64,000 bases of DNA from Erythrobacter sp. (lineage in GTDB: Bacteria > Pseudomonadota > Alphaproteobacteria > Sphingomonadales > Sphingomonadaceae). A program made the translations under genes and the position numbers. The stretch covers positions 558,001-622,000 of the forward strand of contig NZ_CP050265.1 of NCBI RefSeq assembly GCF_011765465.1, in the 5' to 3' direction. Within the stretch, counting starts at the first letter, position 1; each line of letters starts with the position of its first letter. The notes beneath the pieces were generated by a model. That model was not told where the DNA came from. It searched no databases and saw only the letters and a list, made by a program, of their open reading frames with translations. This document shows positions 49,690 to 60,164 of the stretch, one piece after another.

Positions 49690-50163
49690 TTTCAGCCTTC
49701 AGCTTGGTCAACGTTGGGCGACAAGCGCCAGTTCGAATTCTGAGGGCTCTCGGCCGTCAAGGCCGTGCCGTGGAAGGGCGGGGCGTTCGGTGTCAAGGAC
49801 ATCGCCCGCGTCGCGCAGGTGATGGAGTGCGAGAAAGCGCCGCTCGGCGTGTTCCTCACCGCCGAACCACCGACCCGCGCGATGGAACGCGACCCGGCGG
49901 CGGTCTGCGTGTGGGAAAGCCAATATACCGGGCTCAAGCACCCGCGCCTGCAAATCCTGACGCTGGCGGAATTGTGCCAGAACAAGCGGCCCGATATTCT
50001 TTGGGTCGATACATCGGGGCAGAAAAAGGCCAAACGCGAGGATACGAGCAAGCAGGGGACGTTGCTTCAGGAATGCCAGATAAGGATGAACCCATTACGC
50101 CGGGGCGGGCGAAAGAACTCGCGAGGATTGCCGAGGAACTGCGCGAGCGAGAGGAGCGACTGA
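49690..50163 (+). pseudogene. C-terminal remnant of the Mod-like DNA methyltransferase
   Basis: In one frame from 49690 the translation reads FQPSAWSTLGDKRQFEF, an in-frame TGA at 49741, then ALSAVKAVPWKGGAFGVKDIARVAQVMECEKAPLGVFLTAEPPTRAMERDPA, matching the C-terminal part of Mod-like methyltransferases (EKAPLxxFxTxEPPTxPM is the hallmark). The expected Trp of the family's FEFWALS is replaced by the stop, so the fragment is decayed. Together with 48565-48876 it shows one gene split and internally deleted by the DUF3800 insertion. Similarity fades after about 50050. Confidence 0.78.
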
Positions 50164-50195
50164 AGCGCCAGCTTCGTGATGAAGGGAACCCTTGA
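50073..50195 (+). CDS. possible small charged protein
   Basis: A 40-residue frame, MPDKDEPITPGRAKELARIAEELREREERLKRQLRDEGNP, overlapping the end of the methyltransferase remnant. It is a strongly amphipathic, charged helix. AGGA lies too close to the ATG for a good ribosome site. It may be a small downstream gene or leftover of a neighbour. Weak support. Confidence 0.28.
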   Translation: MPDKDEPITPGRAKELARIAEELREREERLKRQLRDEGNP

Positions 50196-50692
50196 CCCCG
50201 CCCCAAATCCAACATAGAGGGCGCGCTCGTTCGGTGGGTGACCGGCCCTTGCGCCGCTTGCCTCGCCGAAAGACATAGAGCTGAACAATGGCGGTCCTCG
50301 TCCCTTCGGCCCGTGCCTCTCACGAGGCGGGCCTTTCGTGTTTGGGGCGGCCGTCAGAGTAACCCTCGGTGGCCTTGACCGGCTGTGCAGGTGGGTGGAG
50401 CGTTTCGGCTTGTGCCTCCGGGCGGGAAGGGCGCTTTGTGCGCGTTTTCGTTCCCGCTCAGGTTCCCGCTTTCGCGGGGATGACGACGGGGGCACAAGGC
50501 TAATCCCTCCACACATCGACGGTTTCGACAAGCTGCCGATCCGGCCAGCGTCTTCGGGCGCGCGCCGGGAATAATGAGTTTGTGGGTTCTCCGCCCGCGC
50601 GAAAGGTTAGCGGCAAACGCTGCGCCCCTTCAGCGAAAATGGGGACCGCCCCCGCCCTCGGGCTGGTGCAACAGAATTGAGGACTACCGAAC
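50196..50692. other. intergenic region upstream of rpsL leader
   Basis: About 500 nt with no convincing gene. Has a terminator-like hairpin at 50308-50336 and a palindrome CCCGCTTTCGCGGGG near 50467-50481. Longer reading frames here are GC-driven shadows. Confidence 0.5.
50308..50336 (+). terminator. Rho-independent terminator-like hairpin
   Basis: GGCCCG-TG-CCTC, loop TCAC, GAGG-CGGGCC, followed by TTTCGTGTTT. Likely ends transcripts from the damaged methyltransferase region before the ribosomal operon. Confidence 0.6.
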
Positions 50693-50733
50693 CTCATCAG
50701 GAAAAGTGGCTCCCACTTTTCCGCCCGGATGAG
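50693..50733 (+). promoter_or_regulatory. hairpin in rpsL leader
   Basis: CTCATC (50693-50698) pairs with GATGAG (50728-50733), enclosing a perfect 10-bp stem GGAAAAGTGG (50700-50709) with CCACTTTTCC (50713-50722) and a CTC loop. It lies 27 nt before the rpsL ATG, so it is in the 5' leader of the str operon; possibly a target for autogenous control or mRNA stability. Confidence 0.6.
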
Positions 50734-50759
50734 GTGAGCAACGAGCGAAGCGAGAAAAT

Positions 50760-51131
50760 ATGCCGACTATCAACCAGCTGGTCCGCAAGGGCCGCGTTCC
50801 GCAGAAGGCCAAGAGCAAGGTCCCTGCGATGGAGCAGAACCCGCAGAAGCGCGGCGTGTGCACCCGCGTCTACACGACGACCCCGAAGAAGCCGAACTCG
50901 GCGCTGCGCAAGGTCGCCAAGGTGCGTCTCACCAACCAGCGCGAGGTCATCTCCTACATCCCGGGCGAGGGCCACAACCTGCAGGAGCACTCGGTCGTGC
51001 TGATCCGCGGCGGGCGTGTGCGCGACCTTCCCGGCGTGCGCTACCACGTGCTGCGCGGCGTGCTCGACACGCAGGGCGTGAAGGACCGCAAGCAGTCGCG
51101 TTCGAAGTACGGGGCCAAGCGGCCTAAATAA
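50760..51131 (+). CDS. rpsL: 30S ribosomal protein S12
   Basis: A 123-residue decoding-centre protein, complete: [79 protein letters not shown]. The residues changed in streptomycin resistance are wild type: Lys in TTPKKPN (K43 region) and Lys-equivalent in PGVRYHV neighbourhood show no obvious substitution. First gene of the str operon. Preceded by AGCGAG and a structured leader. Confidence 0.98.
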   Translation: MPTINQLVRKGRVPQKAKSKVPAMEQNPQKRGVCTRVYTTTPKKPNSALRKVAKVRLTNQREVISYIPGEGHNLQEHSVVLIRGGRVRDLPGVRYHVLRGVLDTQGVKDRKQSRSKYGAKRPK

Positions 51132-51138
51132 TGGGTCC

Positions 51139-51239
51139 GCTTCAGGCATCCGCCTGAAGCTTGGCGCCCGGCCAGCCCTCTCCCCCGCCCTTCCACCCTC
51201 GAGGATACGATGTCCGGGTGGAAGGGCGGGGGAGAGGGC
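51139..51239. repeat. tandem hairpins between rpsL and rpsG, one with 24-bp perfect stem
   Basis: Hairpin 1: GCTTCAGGC (51139-51147) pairs with GCCTGAAGC (51152-51160). Hairpin 2: the 24 bases 51175-51198 are a perfect inverted match to 51216-51239 around a 17-base loop. They fill most of the 142-nt spacer, leaving GAAGGAG before rpsG. Such a long perfect stem inside an mRNA would be a strong RNase III or stability element. Confidence 0.85.
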
Positions 51240-51273
51240 CGGCTCCGGAAGTCTCCGAAGGAGTTTTTAAAAG

Positions 51274-51744
51274 ATGTCACGTCGTCGTCGTCCCGAGAAG
51301 CGGGAAATCCTGCCCGATCCGAAGTTCAAGGATCAGGTGCTCTCGAAGTTCATGAACAACCTCATGCTCGACGGGAAGAAGGCCGTTGCCGAGAAGATCG
51401 TCTATGGCGCGCTCGATACGGTCGAGGCCAAGGCCAAGGCCGATCCGGTGCAGCTTTTCCACGAAGCGCTCAACAACGTGAAGCCGCAGGTCGAGGTGCG
51501 CAGCCGCCGCGTCGGCGGTGCGACCTACCAGGTGCCGGTCGAGGTGCGTCCCGAGCGTGCCCAGGCGCTCGCGATCCGCTGGCTAATCTCGGCCGCGCGC
51601 GGGCGTCCGGAAACGACGATGGCCGCGCGGCTTTCGGGCGAGCTGCTCGATGCGGCGAACAATCGCGGCAATGCGGTCAAGAAGCGCGAGGACACGCACC
51701 GCATGGCCGACGCGAACCGCGCGTTCTCGCATTACCGCTGGTAG
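51274..51744 (+). CDS. rpsG: 30S ribosomal protein S7
   Basis: A 156-residue 16S-binding protein: [51 protein letters not shown], then [32 protein letters not shown] and AFSHYRW at the end. Initiates assembly of the 30S head and in other bacteria represses its own operon. Separated from rpsL by two hairpins rather than a short spacer. GAAGGAG is upstream. Confidence 0.98.
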   Translation: MSRRRRPEKREILPDPKFKDQVLSKFMNNLMLDGKKAVAEKIVYGALDTVEAKAKADPVQLFHEALNNVKPQVEVRSRRVGGATYQVPVEVRPERAQALAIRWLISAARGRPETTMAARLSGELLDAANNRGNAVKKREDTHRMADANRAFSHYRW

Positions 51745-51904
51745 GCGAGCCGTGCGGGCGCTGGGACGGGGGCTGTCGATAAAGGCCGCGCCCGTCTTAT
51801 CGCCGTCACATTAATCCCTATATGGGGCGCGCTTGGACCGAGGCGGGTCCGGCACGGGCTGTAGGAAACAGGCCGGGCGCTCCACCAAAACCGAGGAAAC
51901 CACC

Positions 51905-53998
51905 ATGGCACGCAGCCATCCGATCGAACGCTACCGCAATATCGGTATCATGGCGCATATCGACGCCGGCAAGACCACCACGACCGAGCGGATCCTTTAT
52001 TACACCGGCAAGTCCTACAAGATCGGCGAGGTCCACGACGGCGCCGCGACCATGGACTGGATGGAGCAGGAGCAGGAACGCGGCATCACCATCACCTCGG
52101 CCGCGACCACGACCTTCTGGCGCGCCGATGACGGCCAGGGCGAAGAGCACCGCATCAACATCATCGACACCCCCGGCCACGTCGACTTCACGATCGAAGT
52201 CGAGCGCTCGCTGCGCGTGCTCGACGGTGCCGTCGCAGTATTCGACGGTGTCGCCGGTGTGGAACCGCAGTCTGAAACCGTGTGGCGCCAGGCGGACAAG
52301 TACAAGGTTCCGCGGATGTGCTTCATCAACAAGCTCGACCGCACCGGGGCCGACTTCTACTACTGCGTCCAGTCGATCATCGATCGCCTCGGCGCGACCC
52401 CGCTGGTGCTCTACCTGCCGATCGGTGCGGAGAGCGACCTCCAGGGCGTCGTCGACCTCGTCAACAATCGCGGGATCGTGTGGGAGTCCGAAGGTCTCGG
52501 CGCGAAGTTCAACTATGTCGACATTCCCGACGACCTGAAGGACAAGGCCGCCGAATACCGCGAGAAGCTCATCGAGACCGCCGTCGAACAGGACGACGAT
52601 GTCATGATGGAGTACCTCGAGGGCAACGAACCCGACGTGGCCACGCTCAAGCGGCTCATCCGCAAGGGCACGATGGCGCGCGCCTTCGTCCCCGTCCTGT
52701 GCGGCTCGGCGTTCAAGAACAAGGGCGTCCAGCCCCTGCTCGACGCGGTGATCGACTATATGCCTTCGCCGATCGACGTTCCCCCGATCGAAGGCGTCCT
52801 GCCCGACAGCGAGGAGAAGGCGACCCGCCCGTCCTCGGACGACGAGCCCTTCGCCGCGCTCGCGTTCAAGATCATGAACGACCCCTTCGTCGGCTCGCTC
52901 ACCTTCACCCGGATCTATTCGGGCAAGCTGTCGAAGGGCAGCGTGCTCAACTCGGTCAAGGACAAGAAGGAAAAGATCGGGCGAATGCTGCTCATGCACT
53001 CGAACAACCGCGAGGACATCGAGGAAGCCTTCGCCGGCGACATCGTCGCCATCGCGGGCCTCAAGGAAACGACCACCGGCGATACGCTGTGCGCATCGTC
53101 GGCTCCGATCATCCTCGAACGGATGGAATTCCCCGATCCGGTGATCGAGCTTTCGGTCGAACCCAAGACCAAGGCCGACCAGGAGAAGATGGGCGTCGCG
53201 CTCAATCGTCTCGCGGCCGAGGACCCGTCCTTCCGCGTCTCGACCGATCACGAATCCGGCCAGACCATCATCAAGGGCATGGGCGAGCTTCACCTCGACA
53301 TTCTGGTCGACCGCATGAAGCGCGAATTCAAGGTCGAGGCCAATGTCGGCGCGCCGCAGGTGGCCTATCGCGAATCACTCGCGAAGGAAGTCGAGATCAC
53401 CTACACCCACAAGAAGCAGTCGGGTGGTTCGGGCCAGTTCGGCGAAGCCAAGGTCGTCGTCACCCCGGGTGAACGCGGCCAGGGCATCATCTTCGAGGAC
53501 GAGATCAAGGGCGGCAACATCCCGCGCGAATACATCCCGTCCGTGGAGAAGGGCATGCGCGAGCAGGCCGAAAGCGGCCACCTTGTCGGCTTCCCGATCA
53601 TCGACTTCACGATCCGCCTCGTGGACGGCAAGTATCACGACGTCGACTCCTCGACCGTCGCGTTCGAGATCACCGGTCGCGGTGCGATGCGCGAAGCGGC
53701 TCAGAAGGCCGGGATCAAGCTGCTCGAGCCGATCATGAAGGTCGAGGTCGTGACGCCCGAGGATTACCTCGGCGACGTGATCGGTGACCTCAACAGCCGC
53801 CGCGGCCAGATCCAGGGCACCGACAGCCGGGGCAACGCCCAGGTCGTCGAGGCGCACGTGCCCCTCGCCAACATGTTCGGCTACGTCAACGAACTGCGCT
53901 CGTTCACCCAGGGCCGCGCGCAGTACACGATGCAGTTCTCGCATTACGACGAAGTCCCGGCGAACGTCGCGCAGGAGGTCAAGGAGAAGCTTGCCTAA
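51905..53998 (+). CDS. fusA: translation elongation factor G
   Basis: A 697-residue translocase GTPase: G1 [19 protein letters not shown], switch [17 protein letters not shown]3 [29 protein letters not shown]4 [10 protein letters not shown], then domains II-V through [48 protein letters not shown]. Start ATG 51905 ([20 protein letters not shown]) is preferred over an upstream in-frame start lacking similarity. Confidence 0.98.
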   Translation: MARSHPIERYRNIGIMAHIDAGKTTTTERILYYTGKSYKIGEVHDGAATMDWMEQEQERGITITSAATTTFWRADDGQGEEHRINIIDTPGHVDFTIEVERSLRVLDGAVAVFDGVAGVEPQSETVWRQADKYKVPRMCFINKLDRTGADFYYCVQSIIDRLGATPLVLYLPIGAESDLQGVVDLVNNRGIVWESEGLGAKFNYVDIPDDLKDKAAEYREKLIETAVEQDDDVMMEYLEGNEPDVATLKRLIRKGTMARAFVPVLCGSAFKNKGVQPLLDAVIDYMPSPIDVPPIEGVLPDSEEKATRPSSDDEPFAALAFKIMNDPFVGSLTFTRIYSGKLSKGSVLNSVKDKKEKIGRMLLMHSNNREDIEEAFAGDIVAIAGLKETTTGDTLCASSAPIILERMEFPDPVIELSVEPKTKADQEKMGVALNRLAAEDPSFRVSTDHESGQTIIKGMGELHLDILVDRMKREFKVEANVGAPQVAYRESLAKEVEITYTHKKQSGGSGQFGEAKVVVTPGERGQGIIFEDEIKGGNIPREYIPSVEKGMREQAESGHLVGFPIIDFTIRLVDGKYHDVDSSTVAFEITGRGAMREAAQKAGIKLLEPIMKVEVVTPEDYLGDVIGDLNSRRGQIQGTDSRGNAQVVEAHVPLANMFGYVNELRSFTQGRAQYTMQFSHYDEVPANVAQEVKEKLA

Positions 53999-54091
53999 GC
54001 GGCAAAGCAAGGCTAGGGGCGGCGCCTGTTTCGAGCGGGCCCGCCCTTTCTCCCGCTAAGAAATCATCTCAAGAGAAGGTACAAACGAGAA

Positions 54092-55282
54092 ATGGCGAAG
54101 GAAAAATTTGAGCGGAACAAGCCGCACTGCAACATCGGCACGATCGGTCACGTCGACCACGGCAAGACCACGCTGACCGCGGCGATCACCAAGGTCATGG
54201 CGGAAGTCTATGGCGGCGCGGCCGTCGATTTCGCCAACATCGACAAGGCTCCCGAAGAGCGCGAGCGCGGCATCACCATTTCGACCGCGCACGTCGAATA
54301 CGAGACCGAAAAGCGTCACTACGCCCACGTCGACTGCCCGGGCCACGCCGACTATGTCAAGAACATGATCACCGGCGCGGCGCAGATGGACGGTGCGATC
54401 CTCGTCGTGAACGCCGCCGACGGCCCCATGCCGCAGACCCGCGAGCACATCCTGCTCGCCCGTCAGGTCGGCGTGCCGGCGCTGGTCGTCTACCTCAACA
54501 AGGTCGACCAGGTCGATGACGAGGAAATCCTCGAACTCGTCGAGCTCGAAGTGCGCGAACTGCTCTCGAACTACGACTTCGACGGCGACAACATTCCGAT
54601 CATCAAGGGCTCGGCTCTCGCCGCCCTCGAAGGTCGCGACGACGAGATCGGCAAGAACTCGATCATCGAGCTGATGAATGCCGTCGACGAGCATATCCCG
54701 CAGCCCGACCGTCCGGTCGACAAGGACTTCCTGATGCCGATCGAGGACGTGTTCTCGATCTCGGGTCGCGGCACCGTCGTCACCGGCCGTGTCGAAACCG
54801 GCATCGTGAAGGTCGGCGACGAAGTCGAGATCGTCGGCATCAAGGACACCACCAAGACGACGGTCACCGGCGTCGAGATGTTCCGCAAGCTGCTCGACTC
54901 GGGCGAAGCCGGCGACAACATCGGTGCGCTGATCCGCGGCGTCGGCCGTGACGAGGTGGAGCGTGGCCAGGTCCTCGCCAAGCCCGGTTCGGTCACCCCG
55001 CACACCGAATTCAGCGCCGAAGTCTACGTGCTGTCGAAGGACGAAGGCGGCCGTCACACGCCGTTCTTCGCCAACTACCGCCCGCAGTTCTACTTCCGCA
55101 CCACCGACGTGACCGGCGAAGTGATCCTTCCCGAAGGCACCGAGATGGTCATGCCGGGCGACAACGTCACGATCGGCGTCAAGCTCATTGCCCCGATCGC
55201 CATGGACGAAGGTCTGCGCTTCGCGATCCGCGAAGGCGGCCGCACGGTCGGCTCGGGCGTGGTCTCGAAGATCACCAAGTAA
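54092..55282 (+). CDS. tuf: translation elongation factor Tu
   Basis: A 396-residue GTPase carrying aminoacyl-tRNA to the ribosome. G1 [10 protein letters not shown], effector loop [18 protein letters not shown]3 [13 protein letters not shown]4 NKVDQVDD, domains II and III ending [17 protein letters not shown]. The kirromycin/pulvomycin-contact regions look standard. AGAGAAGG precedes ATG 54092. A weak GGGCGG/CCGCCC stem (54016-54046) lies between fusA and tuf. Confidence 0.98.
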   Translation: MAKEKFERNKPHCNIGTIGHVDHGKTTLTAAITKVMAEVYGGAAVDFANIDKAPEERERGITISTAHVEYETEKRHYAHVDCPGHADYVKNMITGAAQMDGAILVVNAADGPMPQTREHILLARQVGVPALVVYLNKVDQVDDEEILELVELEVRELLSNYDFDGDNIPIIKGSALAALEGRDDEIGKNSIIELMNAVDEHIPQPDRPVDKDFLMPIEDVFSISGRGTVVTGRVETGIVKVGDEVEIVGIKDTTKTTVTGVEMFRKLLDSGEAGDNIGALIRGVGRDEVERGQVLAKPGSVTPHTEFSAEVYVLSKDEGGRHTPFFANYRPQFYFRTTDVTGEVILPEGTEMVMPGDNVTIGVKLIAPIAMDEGLRFAIREGGRTVGSGVVSKITK

Positions 55283-55316
55283 GCCGTTTGCCCCGCAAGG
55301 GGTGACGCGAGAAAAT

Positions 55317-55350
55317 GGGGCCCGGTTTCCTTCAGGGGGAGCCGGGCCCC
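55317..55350 (+). terminator. terminator-like hairpin after tuf
   Basis: GGGGCCCGG (55317-55325) pairs perfectly with CCGGGCCCC (55342-55350), followed by AATTTATGG. It lies 35 nt after the tuf stop and suggests that the str and S10 operons are partly separate. Confidence 0.65.
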
Positions 55351-55510
55351 AATTTATGGAAGCTCCTTTCGCGCGCGTCCGGGCGAGCGGGGGAGACCAA
55401 TCGCGGCTTCGCGTAAATTCGGTGACAGAAGGGGGCTTGCGCTCCAACCTTCGTCTCCGTATACGCGCGCCATCGCTGCCGGATTCGTTTCGGCTGCAAC
55501 GAAATTCAAC

Positions 55511-55565
55511 AAGGCCGCCCGTTCCGGGAAACCGGGCTCAAGCGGGGCGGGCCTTTTATTTTTGG
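55511..55565 (+). terminator. second terminator-like hairpin upstream of rpsJ
   Basis: AAGGCCGCCC pairs with GGGCGGGCCTT (one bulged G) around an inner CCGG-GAAA-CCGG stem-loop, then TTTTATTTTT. A strong intrinsic terminator 54 nt before rpsJ; between it and the tuf terminator (55351-55510) I see no gene. Confidence 0.65.
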
Positions 55566-55618
55566 GGTGTGACCCTTTCGGGAAGCGCTCCCTGGCTCTT
55601 TCGCATCGGTAGTAGGAC

Positions 55619-55930
55619 ATGGAAGCACAGAATATCCGCATTCGCCTCAAGGCGTTCGACCACCGCGTTCTCGACCAGGCCACTGGCGAGATTGCCGAGA
55701 CCGCTCGGCGCACGGGTGCTCTTATTCGTGGTCCCATTCCCCTGCCGACGCGTATCGAGAAGTTCACCGTGAACCGCGGCCCGCACATCGACAAGAAGTC
55801 GCGCGAGCAGTTCGAGGTGCGCACCTACAAGCGGCTGCTCGACATCGTGCAGCCCAACGCCCAGACGGTCGATGCTCTTATGAAGCTCGACCTTGCTGCG
55901 GGTGTGAACGTCGAGATCAAGCTGGCGTAA
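55619..55930 (+). CDS. rpsJ: 30S ribosomal protein S10
   Basis: A 103-residue protein: [102 protein letters not shown]. Ribosomal and NusA/NusB antitermination factor. First gene of the S10 operon; likely promoter lies after the terminator at 55511-55565. Confidence 0.98.
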   Translation: MEAQNIRIRLKAFDHRVLDQATGEIAETARRTGALIRGPIPLPTRIEKFTVNRGPHIDKKSREQFEVRTYKRLLDIVQPNAQTVDALMKLDLAAGVNVEIKLA

Positions 55931-55947
55931 GCCGTTTGTCTCCCGTC

Positions 55948-55961
55948 CGTCCGGCCGGACG
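55948..55961. repeat. perfect palindrome in rpsJ-rplC spacer
   Basis: CGTCCGGCCGGACG, within a 256-nt spacer that is long for this operon. GAGCC and CGGGCTG stems occur further on, and TTTAGGAGTC serves rplC. Confidence 0.5.
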
Positions 55962-56186
55962 CTAAACGGGCCGGAAGGTTTCAGGGGCTCCAACGGCCCC
56001 GCCGCTCCTTCAGGGATCGGCAAGACATTGGGATACCGCCGGCTTGAGCCGGGCTGCGTCCTCCGTCTCGCTCGCAGCGGCCCATGTGGTCGTCGCGCGC
56101 AAATCAGCCCGGACGGGGCGATGCATCGAAAAATCGGGCTGGCAAGCACCTGGGGATGGTCCCCTTGTGCCTCTGTTTAGGAGTCT

Positions 56187-56996
56187 ATGACGATGCGCAC
56201 CGGCGTGATCGCAAAGAAAGTCGGGATGACCCGCCTCTTCCAGGAGGACGGTCGGCACGTGCCGGTCACCGTTCTCGCGCTGGAAGACTGTCAGGTCGTC
56301 TCGCACCGCACCGCTGACCGCGACGGCTATTTCGCCGTCCAGCTCGGCGCGGGCGAAGCGAAGCAGAAGAACGTGGCCAAGCCGCAGCGCGAGCATTTCG
56401 CGAAAGCGGGCGTGGGCCTCAAGAAGCGGACCGCGGAATTCCGGGTCGAAGGCGAAGACGGCCTCGTGCCGGTCGGCGCGCAGATCAGCGCGGACCACTT
56501 CGTCGCCGGCCAGAAGGTCGACATCACCGGCCACACGCAGGGCAAGGGCTTTGCGGGCGCGATGAAGCGCTGGGGCTTCGGTGGCCTTCGTGCCAGCCAC
56601 GGCGTGTCGATCTCGCACCGCTCGCACGGTTCGACCGGTCAGAACCAGGATCCGGGCAAGGTTTTCAAGGGCAAGAAGATGGCGGGCCACATGGGCGACC
56701 GCCAGCGCACCCAGATGAACCTCGAGATCGTCCGCACCGATGCCGAGCGCGGCCTTCTTTTCGTCAAGGGTTCGGTCCCCGGCGCGAAGAACGGCTGGCT
56801 GCTGGTCCGCGATGCGATCAAGCTGCCGCTTCCCGAAGGCGCCCCGTTCCCCGGTGCGATCCTCGAGACCGCCGCCCCGCAGAACGATGAACCCGCTGCC
56901 GAGGCGCAGGTCGACGAGACCGCGGTCGAGGCGGCTGTCGACACTCCCGCGCCCGAAGCCAACGCTCCGGCCGGCGACGAAAGCAAGGAAGACTGA
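56187..56996 (+). CDS. rplC: 50S ribosomal protein L3 with acidic C-terminal tail
   Basis: A 269-residue protein. The normal L3 body ([36 protein letters not shown] ... [47 protein letters not shown]) ends near residue 228, followed by an extra tail of about 40 residues rich in Glu, Ala, Asp and Pro ([25 protein letters not shown], ending DESKED). The tail is absent from standard L3 proteins of about 210 residues. A second ATG two codons in (56193) is better spaced from AGGAG. Confidence 0.96.
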   Translation: MTMRTGVIAKKVGMTRLFQEDGRHVPVTVLALEDCQVVSHRTADRDGYFAVQLGAGEAKQKNVAKPQREHFAKAGVGLKKRTAEFRVEGEDGLVPVGAQISADHFVAGQKVDITGHTQGKGFAGAMKRWGFGGLRASHGVSISHRSHGSTGQNQDPGKVFKGKKMAGHMGDRQRTQMNLEIVRTDAERGLLFVKGSVPGAKNGWLLVRDAIKLPLPEGAPFPGAILETAAPQNDEPAAEAQVDETAVEAAVDTPAPEANAPAGDESKED

Positions 56997-56999
56997 GCC

Positions 57000-57623
57000 A
57001 TGAAGGTGAAGGTCCAGAAAATCGACGGGAAAGCGTCCGGCGACATCGAACTCAACGATGACGTCTTCGGCGTGACCCCGCGTGCCGACATCCTGCACCG
57101 GGTCGTGACCTGGCAGCTGGAGAACCGCCGCGGCACCGCCCGCCCGACGCGTGAGCGTGCGGACGTGGCGCGCACCGGCAAGAAGTTCGTCCGCCAGAAG
57201 GGTTCGGGCGGCGCTCGCCACGGCGACCGCAAGGCTCCGATCTTCATCGGCGGCGGCAAGGCGCACGGCGCGCGCAAGCGTGACTTCGAGCAGTCGCTCA
57301 ACAAGAAGATCCGCGCGCTCGGCCTCAAGATGGCGCTTTCGACCAAGGCGAAGGACGGCCTCGTCGTCGTCGACAGCCTCGAACTGGCCGAAGCCAAGAC
57401 GAAGGTTCTCAAGGGGCATTTCGCCAAGGCGGGCCTCAATGGCAAGGTGCTGGTGATCGACGGCGATGCCGTGAACGACGGCTTCAAGAAGGCTGCCGGC
57501 AACATCCCGGGCGTCAACGTGCTCCCGGCGATGGGTGCCAATGTCTACGACATCCTCAACCACGACACGCTCGTCCTGACCAAGGACGCTGTCGCCAAGC
57601 TGGAGGCGCGCTTCAATGGCTAA
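57000..57623 (+). CDS. rplD: 50S ribosomal protein L4
   Basis: A 207-residue protein with the long loop [48 protein letters not shown] that lines the exit tunnel, and the C-terminal [13 protein letters not shown]. Shares stop/start spacing of three bases with rplC and overlaps rplW by eight bases. L4 controls S10 operons in enteric bacteria; no matching leader is evident here. Confidence 0.98.
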   Translation: MKVKVQKIDGKASGDIELNDDVFGVTPRADILHRVVTWQLENRRGTARPTRERADVARTGKKFVRQKGSGGARHGDRKAPIFIGGGKAHGARKRDFEQSLNKKIRALGLKMALSTKAKDGLVVVDSLELAEAKTKVLKGHFAKAGLNGKVLVIDGDAVNDGFKKAAGNIPGVNVLPAMGANVYDILNHDTLVLTKDAVAKLEARFNG

Positions 57624-57924
57624 GAAGAGCGAGATCGATGCGCGTCACTACGACGTGATCCTGGCGCCGCACATCACCGAGAAGTCGACCCTGGCTTCTG
57701 AGAACAACGCGGTCGTCTTCCGCGTGGCGAACGATGCGACCAAGCCGCAGATCAAGGAGGCGGTCGAGGCGGTCTACGACAAGAAGGTCGTCGCGGTGAA
57801 CACCATCGTCACCAAGGGCAAGTCGAAGCGCTGGCGGGGCAAGCCCTACAAGCGTTCGGACTTCAAGAAGGCTGTCGTCACCCTCGCCGAAGGCGAGATG
57901 ATCGACATCACCAGCGGTATCTGA
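57616..57924 (+). CDS. rplW: 50S ribosomal protein L23
   Basis: A 102-residue exit-site protein: [84 protein letters not shown]. The surface that docks trigger factor and SRP is present. Overlaps rplD by eight bases, indicating coupled translation. Confidence 0.98.
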   Translation: MAKKSEIDARHYDVILAPHITEKSTLASENNAVVFRVANDATKPQIKEAVEAVYDKKVVAVNTIVTKGKSKRWRGKPYKRSDFKKAVVTLAEGEMIDITSGI

Positions 57925-57938
57925 GGCGGACCAAAGAA

Positions 57939-58775
57939 ATGGCACTCAAGAACTACAAACCGACAAGCCCGGCGCGCCGCGGCCTCATCCTGATCGACAA
58001 GACGCAGCTCTGGAAGGGCAAGCCGGTCAAGTCGCTCACCGAGGGCAAGCGCAAGACCGGGGGCCGCAACAACAAGGGCCACGTCACCAGCCGCGGCATC
58101 GGCGGCGGCAACAAGCAGCGCTATCGCATCGTCGATTTCAAGCGCCGCAAGTGGGACGTTCCCGCGACGGTCGAGCGGATCGAATACGACCCGAACCGGA
58201 CCGCCTTCATCGCGCTCGTCAAGTACGAGGACGGTGAGCAGGCCTACATCCTCGCGCCGCAGCGTCTCGCCGTGGGCGACACGGTCGTCGCGGGCGAGAA
58301 GACCGACACCAAGCCGGGCAACGCCATGCTGCTCGGCCAGATGCCGGTCGGTACGATCTGCCACAATGTCGAGATGAAGCCGGGCAAGGGCGGCCAGATC
58401 GCCCGTTCGGCGGGCGCCTACGTCCAGCTCGTCGGTCGCGACCGCGGCATGGTCATCGTGCGCCTCAACTCGGGCGAACAGCGTTACCTGCGCGCCGATT
58501 GCATGGGGACGGTCGGAGCGGTTTCGAACCCCGACAATCAGAACCAGAATTTCGGCAAGGCCGGTCGCAGCCGCTGGAAGGGCCGTCGCCCGCTGACCCG
58601 CGGCGTCGCCAAGAACCCGGTGGACCACCCGCACGGTGGTGGTGAAGGCCGCACCAGCGGTGGCCGTCACCCGGTCACTCCCTGGGGCAAGCCGACCAAG
58701 GGCGCGCGCACGCGCAACAACAAGCAGACGGACAAGATGATCATCCGTTCGCGTCACGCGAAGAAGAAGAGGTAA
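57939..58775 (+). CDS. rplB: 50S ribosomal protein L2
   Basis: A 278-residue core protein near the peptidyl-transferase centre: [65 protein letters not shown] through [38 protein letters not shown], including the conserved HPHGGGEG with the essential histidine. Confidence 0.98.
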   Translation: MALKNYKPTSPARRGLILIDKTQLWKGKPVKSLTEGKRKTGGRNNKGHVTSRGIGGGNKQRYRIVDFKRRKWDVPATVERIEYDPNRTAFIALVKYEDGEQAYILAPQRLAVGDTVVAGEKTDTKPGNAMLLGQMPVGTICHNVEMKPGKGGQIARSAGAYVQLVGRDRGMVIVRLNSGEQRYLRADCMGTVGAVSNPDNQNQNFGKAGRSRWKGRRPLTRGVAKNPVDHPHGGGEGRTSGGRHPVTPWGKPTKGARTRNNKQTDKMIIRSRHAKKKR

Positions 58776-58781
58776 GGCACG

Positions 58782-59057
58782 ATGGCACGTTCCGTCTGGA
58801 AAGGTCCGTTCGTCGAACTCAGCCTGCTCAAGAAGGCCGAGGCAGCTCAGGATGCCGGTGGCGGCAAGCCGATCAAGACCTGGTCGCGTCGCTCCACCAT
58901 CCTGCCTCAGTTCGTCGGGCTGACGTTCAACGTCTATAACGGGCACAAGTTCATCCCCGTCTCGGTTTCCGAAGAGATGGTCGGTCACAAGCTCGGTGAA
59001 TTCGCGCCCACGCGCACGTTCCCGGGCCACGCCGCCGACAAGAAGGGCAAGCGATAA
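58782..59057 (+). CDS. rpsS: 30S ribosomal protein S19
   Basis: A 91-residue protein: [91 protein letters not shown]. Its stop overlaps the rplV start. Confidence 0.98.
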   Translation: MARSVWKGPFVELSLLKKAEAAQDAGGGKPIKTWSRRSTILPQFVGLTFNVYNGHKFIPVSVSEEMVGHKLGEFAPTRTFPGHAADKKGKR

Positions 59058-59434
59058 TGGGCAAGGCAAAGGCACCCCGCCGCGTCGGCGAAAACGAAGC
59101 GCTGGCCGTCGGCACCACGATCCGTGGTTCGGCGCAGAAGCTGAACCTCGTCGCTGAACTGATCCGCGGCAAGAAGGCCGAAGAGGCTCTCAACATCCTC
59201 GAATTCTCCAAGAAGGGGATGGCGAAGGACGCGAAGAAGGTGCTCGCCTCGGCGATCGCCAACGCGGAGAACAACCACAATCTCGACGTCGACGCGCTGG
59301 TCGTGGCGGAAGCTTCGGTCGGCAAGTCGATCACCATGAAGCGGTTCCACACGCGCGGCCGCGGCAAGTCGACCCGGATCCTGAAGCCCTTCAGCCGGCT
59401 TCGCATCGTCGTGCGCGAACAGGAAGAGGCGTAA
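59057..59434 (+). CDS. rplV: 50S ribosomal protein L22
   Basis: A 125-residue protein with the tunnel beta-hairpin near [37 protein letters not shown]. Erythromycin-resistance type insertions are not seen. Starts at the last base of rpsS. Confidence 0.98.
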   Translation: MGKAKAPRRVGENEALAVGTTIRGSAQKLNLVAELIRGKKAEEALNILEFSKKGMAKDAKKVLASAIANAENNHNLDVDALVVAEASVGKSITMKRFHTRGRGKSTRILKPFSRLRIVVREQEEA

Positions 59435-59437
59435 ACC

Positions 59438-60133
59438 ATGGGCCAGAAGAGTAATCCGATCGGTCTGCGCCTGCAGATCAACCGCACCTGGGACAGCCGC
59501 TGGTACGCCGAAGGGCGTGACTATGCGGGGCTGCTCAAGGAAGACATCGAGATGCGCAAGTACATCCTCGAGAGCCTGCCGCAGGCAGCGATCTCGAAGG
59601 TGGTGATCGAGCGTCCGGCCAAGCTGTGCCGCGTGTCGATCTATGCCGCGCGTCCGGGCGTCATCATCGGCAAGAAGGGCGCCGACATCGAGAAGCTGCG
59701 CGCCAAGCTCGCCGGCATGACCGAAAGCGAAGTGAAGCTGAACATCGTTGAAATCCGCAAGCCGGAAATCGACGCCAAGCTCGTCGCTCAGGGCATCGCC
59801 GACCAGCTGGTCCGCCGCGTGGCGTTCCGCCGGGCTATGAAGCGAGCGATGCAGTCGGCCATGCGTCTCGGCGCGGAAGGCATTCGCATCGTGTGCGGCG
59901 GCCGTCTGGGCGGCGCGGAAATCGCCCGCGTCGAGCAGTATCGCGAAGGCCGTGTGCCGCTTCACACGCTGCGCGCCAACATCGACTATGCCGAGACCGA
60001 GGCGCTCACCGCCTACGGGATCATCGGGATCAAGGTGTGGATCTTCAAGGGCGAGATCCTCGGCCACGATCCGACCGCGCAGGACCGTCTGATGATGGAA
60101 TCGCAGACTTCGGGGGTTCGTCCGGCGCGCTGA
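59438..60133 (+). CDS. rpsC: 30S ribosomal protein S3
   Basis: A 231-residue protein: [45 protein letters not shown] domain [20 protein letters not shown] and the C-terminal [15 protein letters not shown]. mRNA-entry-channel helicase component. Confidence 0.98.
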   Translation: MGQKSNPIGLRLQINRTWDSRWYAEGRDYAGLLKEDIEMRKYILESLPQAAISKVVIERPAKLCRVSIYAARPGVIIGKKGADIEKLRAKLAGMTESEVKLNIVEIRKPEIDAKLVAQGIADQLVRRVAFRRAMKRAMQSAMRLGAEGIRIVCGGRLGGAEIARVEQYREGRVPLHTLRANIDYAETEALTAYGIIGIKVWIFKGEILGHDPTAQDRLMMESQTSGVRPAR

Positions 60134-60164
60134 GGCGCACGGGCGACCAGATAGGTAAGAGACA

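Noticed and set aside
50338..50690. Short plus-strand frames before rpsL
   Set aside because: Low-quality, Arg/Gly-rich, and interrupted by palindromes; no homology recognised.
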